Below, piece after piece: positions 18,058 through 25,762 of a DNA stretch of 64,000 nucleotides; the first letter of the stretch is position 1; each line of letters starts with the position of its first letter. The translations under genes were made by a program, and so were the position numbers. The notes under the pieces are model-generated. The model was given only the letters and a program-made list of their open reading frames with translations, had not been told where the DNA came from and searched no databases. Source of the DNA: Flammeovirgaceae bacterium 311 (GTDB taxonomy: Bacteria > Bacteroidota > Bacteroidia > Cytophagales > Cyclobacteriaceae). The stretch is from positions 3,488,501 to 3,552,500 of the forward strand of contig CP004371.1 in the NCBI GenBank assembly GCA_000597885.1, in the 5' to 3' direction.

Positions 18058-18065
18058 TATATTTG
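18058..18065 (+). promoter_or_regulatory. Putative -7 element TATATTTG of the ABC operon
   Basis: It matches the Bacteroidota -7 consensus TAnnTTTG and lies 41 bp before the ATG at 18106. No clear -33 TTTG is seen at the expected distance, so the overlapping site at 18016 is an alternative. Confidence 0.35.
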
Positions 18066-18105
18066 CTATTATACGAAACAGTCATTATTTTTCAATAAAA
18101 AATCA

Positions 18106-19050
18106 ATGATGCATAAAAAAATTTTGTTCTACCTATGCCTTCTCTACTATGTGATCATGGCACTCTTCGTGCCGGGTTTCTTTTCGATAAATAATTCCTG
18201 GAACTTAATTTTTAATTTGCTACCCCTGCTTATCGCAGCTGTTGGACAGACCTATGTAATTATTACCGGAGGCATCGATCTCTCAGCCACTGCTGTTATT
18301 GCTACCTGTAGCGTAGTGGGTGGCTATATCATGAGTTCTGATTTTGGTCCTGATTTGGGCAGCATACCCTTAATAATAATAGGAGTAGCTGCCATGATGG
18401 CAATAGCAATGATCATTGGCCTGATCAACGGACTTTCGGTTTTGATGCTTGGCATGCCTTCTTTCATGGTTACGCTTGCCACCATGATTTTTTTTAGTGG
18501 TCTGGCTGTTTGGCTCACCCAGTCGCAAAACATCTACAACCTGCCAGAGGAATTCAATAACATGTTCTACACATCTGTATTAGGCATTCCAATCCCCATT
18601 GTGATTGGTGCAATCCTACTGTTATTGAGTTTTTTCATTCTTAATAAAACAGTCTTAGGCCAGTGGATATACTCCGTTGGCATGAATGTGAAGACTTCAA
18701 AGGTATCTGGCGTCCGCGTGGGGAGCACCACAGTGTTTACTTATGTATTTAGCGGATTCTGTCTTTCCATAGCAGCAATACTATATACCTCAAGACTGGA
18801 AACAGGCTCTCCTGTAATGGGGCAGAATATTTTACTGGACATAATAGGTGCTGTTATTATTGGAGGCACCAGTTTGTACGGAGGGAAAGGCAAAATTTAC
18901 ATGACAGTACTGGGTGCAATCTTTATTATCTTGTTAGATAACAGCCTGAACCTGATTGGGCTATCCTTTTTCATGATCATGATCATCAAAGGAGCTGTGA
19001 TTCTCACCGCTGTACTATTAAATGACTGGAAAAAAAAATCAACTATCTGA
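18106..19050 (+). CDS. ABC sugar importer permease 1 (RbsC/BPD_transp_2 family)
   Basis: This 314-residue integral membrane protein has about eight to ten hydrophobic segments. VIITGGIDLSATAVIA and GGTSLYGGKGKI are the RbsC-family motifs (GGIDLSVG and GG.S..GG.G). It would form the inner-membrane channel together with the second permease at 20613. Two ATG codons lie at 18106 and 18109. It is the first gene of the plus-strand operon and overlaps the ATPase gene by 29 bp. The substrate is not readable from sequence; downstream genes suggest apiose, apionate or a related branched sugar acid. Confidence 0.92.
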   Translation: MMHKKILFYLCLLYYVIMALFVPGFFSINNSWNLIFNLLPLLIAAVGQTYVIITGGIDLSATAVIATCSVVGGYIMSSDFGPDLGSIPLIIIGVAAMMAIAMIIGLINGLSVLMLGMPSFMVTLATMIFFSGLAVWLTQSQNIYNLPEEFNNMFYTSVLGIPIPIVIGAILLLLSFFILNKTVLGQWIYSVGMNVKTSKVSGVRVGSTTVFTYVFSGFCLSIAAILYTSRLETGSPVMGQNILLDIIGAVIIGGTSLYGGKGKIYMTVLGAIFIILLDNSLNLIGLSFFMIMIIKGAVILTAVLLNDWKKKSTI

Positions 19051-20605
19051 GCCAATGTTTTTAGAACTTCAACATATCACGAAAAAATTTGATGATGTTA
19101 CAGTGCTTAAAGACATCAATCTGGAGTTGAAAAAGGGATATATCCTGGGCTTGATTGGTGAAAATGGAGCCGGCAAATCTACGCTTATGAACATCCTTGG
19201 GGGAATCCATCAACCCAGCGGAGGCCGGATTCTTCTTGAAGGCAGGAGTTTCAGTCCAATGTCTGCAACGGATGCTATCCGGGCAGGAATTTCTTTTGTA
19301 CATCAGGAGCTCAACCTTTTTTACAATCTCAGTATATTAGAGAATCTGCACATCACTGGCTTTCCTGAAAAAAAATTTGCGGGTATTCCCTACATAGATC
19401 TGAAAACCGCAAAAAAGAATACTGAAAATTTACTGAATGCAGTAGGGCTTAGTATTGATCCCCTGAAAAAGGTGGGAGAGCTATCAAGTGCACAAAAGCA
19501 GCTGGTTGAAATCGCCAAAGCACTCAGCACCTCTCCCCGGCTAATCATCTTTGATGAGCCCAAAACATCCCTTACCAGGCATGAAGCAGATAATCTTTTT
19601 AAATTAATTCAGGCGCTAAGATCGCAACAAATTACCATCATCTATATTTCACACAATCTTGATGATGTTATTCAGCTGGCCGACCAAATAGCTGTAATGA
19701 GAGACGGTGTATTAATAAACACCTATAACAGAGACGATAACTTTGGTGTAAGCGATATCATCAATGATATGATTGGAAGGGAAATCAATAACTTCTATCC
19801 AGCGCGAAAAACCACACCAGAGGATAGCGCTGTTTTTCAGGCAGTAGGCCTTTGTAAAAAAGGCTTATTGAACAACATCACTTTTAATTTAAAGAAAAAG
19901 GAGGTTTTGGGATTTTATGGACTTGTTGGTTCCGGCAGGTCGGAAATGGCCCGTGCAATTTACGGGCTAGATCCTTTCGATAGTGGCAGCATTATCTGGA
20001 AAAACCAAGAAGTAACCCACCCTTCCCCTGCCAGGTGGATTAAAAACAAGGTGGCCTTTCTAACAGAAGACAGAGGCGAGGACGGACTTTTAGCGGAAGA
20101 TAGTATTGAAAAGAACATTGCACTGGCATCATTGCCAAACTATTCTCCAGGGCCGGGCAGCATCATTAACTGGGAGAAATTAAGAGATCATATTCTGGAA
20201 ACAGCAAAAGCCACAAAAATAAAATACCATTCCCTCACAGAACAAACTGTTGAAGTGCTCAGTGGAGGAAACCAACAAAAAGTGATATTATCAAAATGGC
20301 TGCTCTTAGAACCGGAACTGCTCATCATTGATGAGCCCACAAAAGGAATAGACATCGGGGCCAAACATGATATATATGAATTGGTAAACAAGCAGGTGGA
20401 AAACGGCATGAGCGTGATAATGATTTCTTCTGAAATTGAAGAACTCATTGGCTTGTGCGACAGAATACTTGTCATGAAACAGGGTACCATATCTAATGAA
20501 TTCTATAAGCATGATTTCAAGCGCTCTGCAATACTAGAAGCGGCACTACACTCAACGGAAGAAGAGGCCAGCCCCGAAAGGACAACAGAAAAAATACTCA
20601 GCTAG
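19022..20605 (+). CDS. ABC sugar importer ATPase with two NBDs (RbsA/MglA type)
   Basis: The 527-residue protein has the usual duplicated layout. NBD1 has Walker A GENGAGKST, signature LSSAQKQLVEIAKAL and Walker B LIIFDEP. NBD2 has the degenerate Walker A GLVGSGRSEM typical of RbsA, signature LSGGNQQKVILSKWL and Walker B LLIIDEPTKGID. In NBD1 the usual DEPT is DEPK, an uncommon change next to the catalytic Glu. It energises import through the two flanking permeases. The start lies inside permease 1 and the stop is 7 bp before permease 2, so translation is probably coupled. Confidence 0.95.
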   Translation: MTGKKNQLSEPMFLELQHITKKFDDVTVLKDINLELKKGYILGLIGENGAGKSTLMNILGGIHQPSGGRILLEGRSFSPMSATDAIRAGISFVHQELNLFYNLSILENLHITGFPEKKFAGIPYIDLKTAKKNTENLLNAVGLSIDPLKKVGELSSAQKQLVEIAKALSTSPRLIIFDEPKTSLTRHEADNLFKLIQALRSQQITIIYISHNLDDVIQLADQIAVMRDGVLINTYNRDDNFGVSDIINDMIGREINNFYPARKTTPEDSAVFQAVGLCKKGLLNNITFNLKKKEVLGFYGLVGSGRSEMARAIYGLDPFDSGSIIWKNQEVTHPSPARWIKNKVAFLTEDRGEDGLLAEDSIEKNIALASLPNYSPGPGSIINWEKLRDHILETAKATKIKYHSLTEQTVEVLSGGNQQKVILSKWLLLEPELLIIDEPTKGIDIGAKHDIYELVNKQVENGMSVIMISSEIEELIGLCDRILVMKQGTISNEFYKHDFKRSAILEAALHSTEEEASPERTTEKILS

Positions 20606-20612
20606 ATTATTT

Positions 20613-21563
20613 ATGAAAAATTTTAACCAGTATTCTTCGATCATCCTGTTGCTCCTAATCGTCATTGCCTTTACCATCATCTCACCCCAGTTTTTTTCAG
20701 TTCAGAATTTTATCAACATTCTCATCCAGGGCTCAGCGCTTGCCATTGTAGCCACTGGAATGACATTTGTGATTTTAACCAGGGGAATTGATCTGTCAGT
20801 AGGTTCAACGATGTTTTTAGCTGGCGTAATATCAGGAAAGATGGTTGTAGCCGGCACAAACCTTTGGCTGGCATGCCTGGTGGTTCTTTTAATCGGCATT
20901 ATGTATGGCTATGTAAACTCATTCTTTATTTACCGTTTTAAAGTAGTTCCGTTCATTGTAACCCTTGCAACCTTCTACATGGGCAGAGGCATAGGTCTGT
21001 TAATCTCCGAAACCCGCGCTGTTAACTTACCTGATACCTTTCTATTGATAGGAACCTCCCGCATCTTTGGCATACCTTTTCCCATAGCCATTTTATTTGT
21101 TGTAGTTCTTATTGCGCACCTTGTGCTTACTAAAACCAGTTACGGCAGAAGGATTTATGCCGTGGGGAATAACTCGGAAAAAGCCAGAAAGGCGGGGCTG
21201 CCCATTAAAAAGATTGTACTATCTGCCTATATTATTTGTGGCTTTTGCGCTGCTCTGGGTGGTCTTGTGGCCATAGCGCAGTTAGGGGCCATCTCCCCTT
21301 CATTTGGCCTGCAAAGCGAATTTATGGCCATAGCTGCAGTTGTCTTAGGCGGTACAAGCTTGTTTGGTGGTAAAGGAAATGTGTTTCCAGGAACTTTGAT
21401 TGGCGCTTTAACCATTCAATCTTTACAAAATGGGCTTGTTATGATCAATGCCAATCCTTACCTATATCCAATAGTAACAGGTCTGGTGATATTTGTAATC
21501 GTACTCATTGACAGCTTAAAGCATAGAAGAAATTTCAGATCACTCCAAACCATCCCCTCATAG
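20613..21563 (+). CDS. ABC sugar importer permease 2 (RbsC family)
   Basis: The 316-residue multi-pass membrane protein contains VILTRGIDLSVGSTMFLAG and GGTSLFGGKGNVFPG, the RbsC signatures, and NNSEKARKAGLPI, the cytoplasmic loop that contacts the ATPase. It is clearly distinct from permease 1, so the importer is probably a heterodimer, as in some autoinducer-2 and xylitol-type systems, unlike the RbsC homodimer. It sits 7 bp after the ATPase and 5 bp before the binding protein. Confidence 0.94.
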   Translation: MKNFNQYSSIILLLLIVIAFTIISPQFFSVQNFINILIQGSALAIVATGMTFVILTRGIDLSVGSTMFLAGVISGKMVVAGTNLWLACLVVLLIGIMYGYVNSFFIYRFKVVPFIVTLATFYMGRGIGLLISETRAVNLPDTFLLIGTSRIFGIPFPIAILFVVVLIAHLVLTKTSYGRRIYAVGNNSEKARKAGLPIKKIVLSAYIICGFCAALGGLVAIAQLGAISPSFGLQSEFMAIAAVVLGGTSLFGGKGNVFPGTLIGALTIQSLQNGLVMINANPYLYPIVTGLVIFVIVLIDSLKHRRNFRSLQTIPS

Positions 21564-21568
21564 AAGTT

Positions 21569-22537
21569 ATGAAGATCTATCAAATGATAATATTGCTTTC
21601 ATTCGTGATATTATGCAGTTGTCACAACGAGGAGAAGGAAGGCATCACCATTGGGATTTCCTTTGAAACGCTTCAGACTGAATACTGGGTAGCCAGCATG
21701 GATGCACTAAAAAAAGAATGTGCGGAAAGAAATATAAAAGTGATAGAAGCGGTAGCAAACGGAGATGCCAACCGTCAGTTTGAACAGGTAAATAACTTTA
21801 TCTCAAAAGGTGTTGACGGTATTATTGTAGCACCAAAAGATGCCTACACTGTTATCCCCATTATTAAAGCTGCAAACAGGGCCAATATTCCAATTGGTAT
21901 TTACAACCGTATGCCCGCCAAAAACACCGGCCTGTTTACTACTGTTGTTGCCGATAACTACGAAATAACCAAACGCACTGTACAACATATTTGTGAGCTT
22001 GCAAAAAGCACAAACAAAAAGCATAAAGCCATGATTCTTATTGGCGACCTTGGAGATATAAATGCTGTGGAAAGAAGAAGGGGGTTCAACGATGCAATTT
22101 CTGAATATCCTGATGTTATCGAACTTGTGGCAGAAGTACCTACAGAATGGAATCAGGAAAAAGCCCTTGCCGGTGCCACTAATTCTCTACAGGCTAATCC
22201 TGACATCAATCTAATCTTTACATCGTCTGATTTTCTTTTTCCATCTCTTATCTCTGCTCTGAAAAATACCGGAAAGTATCATAAAATAGGGCATCCCGAT
22301 CATGTACTGTTAGCTGGTTTTGATGGAGATGCAACCGCCTATAGCCTTCTAAAAAATGGATATCTGGACGCTGATGGTGTTCAGGACCTTAATCTTGAAT
22401 GCCGGGAATTGATCAAGGCGGTTTTAGGAAAAGATAGTACCAACAAACCTACAGTGATAGCCGATCCAGGCTTTGTCATACACCAAGAAAATCTATCCGA
22501 AATGGCCGGCAGAATGTGGGGGGCTCAACTGCAGTAA
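21569..22537 (+). CDS. Sugar-binding lipoprotein of the ABC importer (RbsB/Peripla_BP_4 family)
   Basis: The 322-residue protein has a lipoprotein signal (MIILLSFVILCSC, Cys about residue 18). TIGISFETLQTEYWVASMDAL, GVDGIIVAPKDAYTVIPII, AMILIGDLGDINAVERRRGF and VLLAGFDGD mark the two-lobed periplasmic-binding-protein type 1 fold. It would present ligand to the two permeases from the outer face of the inner membrane. Ligand specificity is unknown. The following gene begins 114 bp later, behind an operator-like site, so a second promoter may exist there. Confidence 0.93.
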   Translation: MKIYQMIILLSFVILCSCHNEEKEGITIGISFETLQTEYWVASMDALKKECAERNIKVIEAVANGDANRQFEQVNNFISKGVDGIIVAPKDAYTVIPIIKAANRANIPIGIYNRMPAKNTGLFTTVVADNYEITKRTVQHICELAKSTNKKHKAMILIGDLGDINAVERRRGFNDAISEYPDVIELVAEVPTEWNQEKALAGATNSLQANPDINLIFTSSDFLFPSLISALKNTGKYHKIGHPDHVLLAGFDGDATAYSLLKNGYLDADGVQDLNLECRELIKAVLGKDSTNKPTVIADPGFVIHQENLSEMAGRMWGAQLQ

Positions 22538-22645
22538 CAACATTATTTTTAGTATCCGAAATCGTGCCGCAAGTATAGCAGGCGCGGGCATCTGCAGCAG
22601 AATTATATTTTAGTGTCTACAGGAAAATATATAATTTGTTTGTAT

Positions 22646-22659
22646 AATTGTATGCAAAC
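22646..22659. promoter_or_regulatory. Putative GntR operator 5 (AATTGTATGCAAAC) at the TIM-barrel gene start
   Basis: This 14-mer is identical to the one at 25518-25531 upstream of the GntR gene. It overlaps the likely ATG at 22652 and is preceded at 22639 by a related TTTGTATAAT. Binding here would act on a local promoter or block passing polymerase. Confidence 0.6.
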
Positions 22660-23500
22660 AAACTATATATTGAATATAGGTATCAGCAGTTATGCATACG
22701 CCTGGTCAGTGGGCACTCCTGGCCGGCTTCCGGATTTACCGCTCACAGCTTTTGGCTTGATTGATAAGGCGGTAAGGCTGAGTGTAAATTATGTACAATT
22801 GTGTGACAACATAGCGCTCGATTGCTTTACAAAGCATGATCTGGAGGAATTGTTTCAATATGCGCTGCAAAACAATGTCCATATAGAAGTAGGCGCTTTG
22901 GGGTTAACAGCAGCAAGGCTGGAACAATACATTGAAATAGCCAGGGTGTTAAAATCTAAAATATTACGATTTGTTATAGACAAGGGTAATTATACGCCAT
23001 CGATCCCTCAGACGGCTGGCATCATCAAAGATTTTACCGCTGTCTTAGAAAAAGAAGGTATTTACCTGGCTATTGAAAATCATGACAGACTACAAAGCCG
23101 GGATTATTTAAAGCTGCTCCACAAAACGCAAAGCAACTTTGTAAGAATATGTCTTGACACAGTAAATTCATTAGGCGCGGGAGAAGGTATTGCTACTGTG
23201 CTAAATGAATTAGGTCCCTGGACAGTTAATTTACATGTTAAAGAGTATGCCATCAGACGTGTTGAAAATAAGATGGGCTTTTTGGTGGAAGGCAAACCAT
23301 TAGGTAAGGGGCAGCTACCATTGCCAGATGTTCTTAAAAAAATATCACCCTTATGTAAAACTGCTGTTCTGGAACAGTGGGTGCCCTTTACCGGAAAGCT
23401 GGAAACTACAATACAAAAAGAAGAAGACTGGGCATCTGAAAGCATCAATCACCTGAAGAAAATCATGAGCCAGTCTCCTGTTGTGCTTATGAGCCAGTAG
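22652..23500 (+). CDS. Xylose-isomerase-like TIM barrel protein (candidate 3-oxo-isoapionate decarboxylase type)
   Basis: I choose ATG at 22652 (MQTNYILNIGISSYAYAW) over the GTG at 22613, because family members begin a few residues before this first strand. The protein has 282 residues, cytosolic. The AP_endonuc_2/PF01261 metal site is complete: E142 (AIENHD), D169 (CLDT), H195 (NLHVKEY) and E241 (VLEQW). Such proteins isomerise, epimerise or decarboxylate sugars and sugar acids. To my knowledge the D-apionate pathway enzyme OiaC (3-oxo-isoapionate to L-erythrulose plus CO2) belongs to this fold, and the next gene resembles the preceding pathway enzyme. The specific reaction is therefore an inference; a plain sugar epimerase is the alternative. 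Confidence 0.75.
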   Translation: MQTNYILNIGISSYAYAWSVGTPGRLPDLPLTAFGLIDKAVRLSVNYVQLCDNIALDCFTKHDLEELFQYALQNNVHIEVGALGLTAARLEQYIEIARVLKSKILRFVIDKGNYTPSIPQTAGIIKDFTAVLEKEGIYLAIENHDRLQSRDYLKLLHKTQSNFVRICLDTVNSLGAGEGIATVLNELGPWTVNLHVKEYAIRRVENKMGFLVEGKPLGKGQLPLPDVLKKISPLCKTAVLEQWVPFTGKLETTIQKEEDWASESINHLKKIMSQSPVVLMSQ

Positions 23501-23580
23501 GCTCAAGCCTGCTCCTGAATAAAGTTATACTTGCTTTTTAAGCTGTGGGTACTGAAAAAAAATTTAATCCATCACCTGAT

Positions 23581-24405
23581 ATGAAAACATTAACTATAGT
23601 AGGAGCCGGCGGTAAGATGGGACTAAGATGCGTGGAAAATCTTGCGTCTTCCAATTACATATCGTATTACCTCGAGATCAACCCTGAAGCTATCCGCAGG
23701 CTTCAGGAAAAAAATATTACTGTTTCCCTTCCAGATAAGATAGCAATATCCGACATAGTCATCCTGGCAGTTCCTGATAAAGCAATCAGAGAAGTTTCCA
23801 GGGAGGTTGTACCAAAAATGAAATCTGGTGCCTTATTGGTAACACTTGATCCTGCAGCTCCTCTGGCAGGCTATCTGCTTCACCGGGATGATCTTGCTTA
23901 TTATGTTACGCACCCCTCCCATCCTTCGGTGTTCAACTGGGAAGATTCAGAAGAAGCTTACCGGGATTATTATGGCGGAATCAAAGCAAAACAAACAGCA
24001 GTATCCGCCCTGATGCACGGAGAGGAAAAAGACTGGCAAACGGGAGATGAAATAACCAAATGCATCTACAAGCCTGTCACCAAAAATCACAGGCTGACTG
24101 TTGAGCAAATGGCTATTTTAGAACCAGGGTTTTCGGAAACCCTATGCTCTACCTGTATCAAAAAAGTCAGAGAAGCCCTTGATGTTGTGGTAGAAAAAGG
24201 TGTACCCGAAGAAGCTGCAAGAGATTTTATTTTAGGTCATATTAATATTCAGTTAGCTGTACTGTTCAATGAGCTGCCCATTCAGTTTTCTGATGCAGCC
24301 ATCAAAGCCCTGAACAGAGCCGAATCTATACTTTTCAAAGATGACTGGAAACTTATATTCGAAAAGGAGAATATTCATGAACAAATCAAAGCTATCACAG
24401 AATAG
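23581..24405 (+). CDS. Rossmann dehydrogenase with PGDH_C domain, D-apionate oxidoisomerase-like
   Basis: ATG at 23581 is preferred over the GTG at 23545 because the Rossmann strand starts at once (MKTLTIVGAGGKMGLRCVEN, a GxGGxMG nucleotide loop). The protein has 274 residues. VILAVPDKAIREVSREV follows the second half of the NAD-binding domain; from about residue 115 (YVTHPSHPSVFNWED) the C-terminal part resembles the PGDH_C (PF16896) domain with conserved His and Lys residues. This is the architecture of ApnO, which turns D-apionate into 3-oxo-isoapionate with NAD+. ApnO is the best fit given the TIM barrel beside it and the GH140 gene across the control region, but other branched or C4 sugar acids are possible. 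Confidence 0.7.
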   Translation: MKTLTIVGAGGKMGLRCVENLASSNYISYYLEINPEAIRRLQEKNITVSLPDKIAISDIVILAVPDKAIREVSREVVPKMKSGALLVTLDPAAPLAGYLLHRDDLAYYVTHPSHPSVFNWEDSEEAYRDYYGGIKAKQTAVSALMHGEEKDWQTGDEITKCIYKPVTKNHRLTVEQMAILEPGFSETLCSTCIKKVREALDVVVEKGVPEEAARDFILGHINIQLAVLFNELPIQFSDAAIKALNRAESILFKDDWKLIFEKENIHEQIKAITE

Positions 24406-24782
24406 CAAGTGAGCGGATAAGGGATCAATGTTGCGTTTGCAGTGATTGGTCTCTTATCTTGAACAAATTATCAGCTCAGGGAAAAACATAAACCAGTAGT
24501 TCCTGGTGCAGCATACAGTTCGCCCTCCAGCATCTTTTTGAAGCCTGCAACACCGGGCTTGTCTGTGAAAGCGGCAAATTTGCCGGAAGCAATTGATTGC
24601 TTTGGCAGCAGGGGCCGAAAAAATGCTGTATTAAAAACCTAATTTAAGACTAAAGCTCCGGAACTGTTATAAAAATTTATAAGAAAGGTTCGGTTTGGCC
24701 CAAACCTTATTCAGACAGTTGTTTGAGCATTACCACCTGATTGGGTACACAGATAGCTTTAAAGTTCCCCTTCAAACCTGAC
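24406..24782. other. Intergenic region between convergent operon end and GntR gene
   Basis: No intact gene is present. A minus-strand frame of 55 codons (24471-24638) has protein-like composition and is listed separately. A short inverted repeat (GGTTTGG/CCAAACC, about 24692-24706) lacks a U-tract, so I do not call a terminator. Confidence 0.5.
24471..24638 (-). pseudogene. Possible C-terminal remnant of an unidentified gene
   Basis: Between two in-frame stops the minus strand reads 55 codons, with stretches such as SIASGKFAAFTDKPGVAG and KKMLEGELYAAPGTTG that look like real protein. There is no start codon context or matching neighbour. It could be the tail of a gene deleted when the ABC operon took its present place, or chance. 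I do not recognise the family. Confidence 0.22.
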
Positions 24783-25472
24783 TTACAAGGCTTGTACTGG
24801 ATAATTAAAAAGTTTCATTACCTGCTCAATCTCTTTTTTGATGGTAGCAAGATGTTCTTTCATAGCCTCTTCCGCCTTTTCAGGTTCTCCTGAAACAATA
24901 TAATTAACGAATTTCTGATGCTCCTTTGAGGATCTAACAATCCTTCCTTCAATTGCATACATAGAAATACGGGTTCTAAACCATCTGACATTTAAATTTT
25001 CAATGATCTTTTGAGCTTTAGGGCTTTTTGCCATGATAAAGATTTGTCTATGGAGGTCTTTGTCATGCCTTGTCCATTCACTTAGATACCGTTCTCTTTC
25101 TTCCTCATTTTCTGGCCTTTTGTTAGCAAATTCGACCATCCTCTCCATAATCTCATTTAATTTCCTCTTTTCCGCAGCACTACCCCGCTCCGCAGCCCAA
25201 TAGGCCATGGCTCCCTCCAAAGCATACTTTATGTCAAAAATTTCTTTGATCTCATCAATCGTCAGCACGTAAACAGTTTTTCTGCCATTCTGGGAAAAAA
25301 TCAAGCCCTCTGCTTCAAGCTTGGCTAAAGCCTCTCTTACCGGCGTTCTTCCCATTCCAAGGTGTTCTGAAAGAGAATGCTCTGTTACACTCTGTCCTGG
25401 ATGAATTTCTACTGATAGAATCAGTTTTCGAATGCTTTCATAAGCTTCTTCACTGTTTTTTTTCTTGTTCAT
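24783..25472 (-). CDS. GntR-family (FadR/FCD subfamily) transcriptional regulator
   Basis: ATG at 25472 (MNKKKNSEEAYESIRKLI) is chosen over the 57-bp longer reading, which would place the operator-like site at the start codon. The protein has 229 residues. The N-terminal winged helix holds QSVTEHSLSEHLGMGRTPVREALAKLEAEGLI, the classic GntR DNA-binding pattern; the C-terminal all-helical FCD domain has KYALEGAMAYWAAE and RHDKDLHRQIF, where ligand and metal are usually bound. It converges on the ABC/catabolic operon. An operator-like 14-mer 46 bp upstream of its start, identical to one at the TIM-barrel gene, suggests autoregulation. The inducer could be a sugar acid such as apionate; this is inference. 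Confidence 0.93.
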   Translation of the reverse strand: MNKKKNSEEAYESIRKLILSVEIHPGQSVTEHSLSEHLGMGRTPVREALAKLEAEGLIFSQNGRKTVYVLTIDEIKEIFDIKYALEGAMAYWAAERGSAAEKRKLNEIMERMVEFANKRPENEEERERYLSEWTRHDKDLHRQIFIMAKSPKAQKIIENLNVRWFRTRISMYAIEGRIVRSSKEHQKFVNYIVSGEPEKAEEAMKEHLATIKKEIEQVMKLFNYPVQAL

Positions 25473-25517
25473 TAGTGCCCTAAATAATTTCTTTGCTAAT
25501 ATACTTAATCCGCTTGA

Positions 25518-25531
25518 AATTGTATGCAAAC
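25518..25531. promoter_or_regulatory. Putative GntR operator 6 (AATTGTATGCAAAC), autoregulatory
   Basis: It is identical over 14 bp to the site at 22646-22659 and centred on the TTGTATGCAA near-palindrome. Its place 46 bp before the regulator's ATG suits autorepression. Confidence 0.6.
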
Positions 25532-25762
25532 TCTACAATAGAATTAGCTGTTTTGATTGTTGTAATCCTACGAGAAAAGTAGTCTTAACACTAAACACTC
25601 TCAACTAAATTTTCCAAAAATATTAATCTGTCTATGCACTCCAGCAATAAACCCGATATATCTAATATACAGTTTCTGAATGAACTTTCCTTTGCCAGCG
25701 GCTTAAAGATTTGTTGGTTCCATTTCCACTATACTGGCATAAGTTGGTTGCGGGAAAAAGAA

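Larger units (their letters stand above)
17105..18105. other. 1 kb divergent non-coding control region between susC and the ABC operon
   Basis: No convincing gene is present; the few short frames have no family signal. The right half is AT-rich and holds four GTATAC-centred sites (listed separately) and three TAnnTTTG matches on the plus strand (17834, 18016, 18058). Near susC there is a short direct repeat of TGATCTGTC (about 17198-17217). The region is much longer than the gaps within either operon, as expected for shared regulation or an undetected small RNA. Confidence 0.7.
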
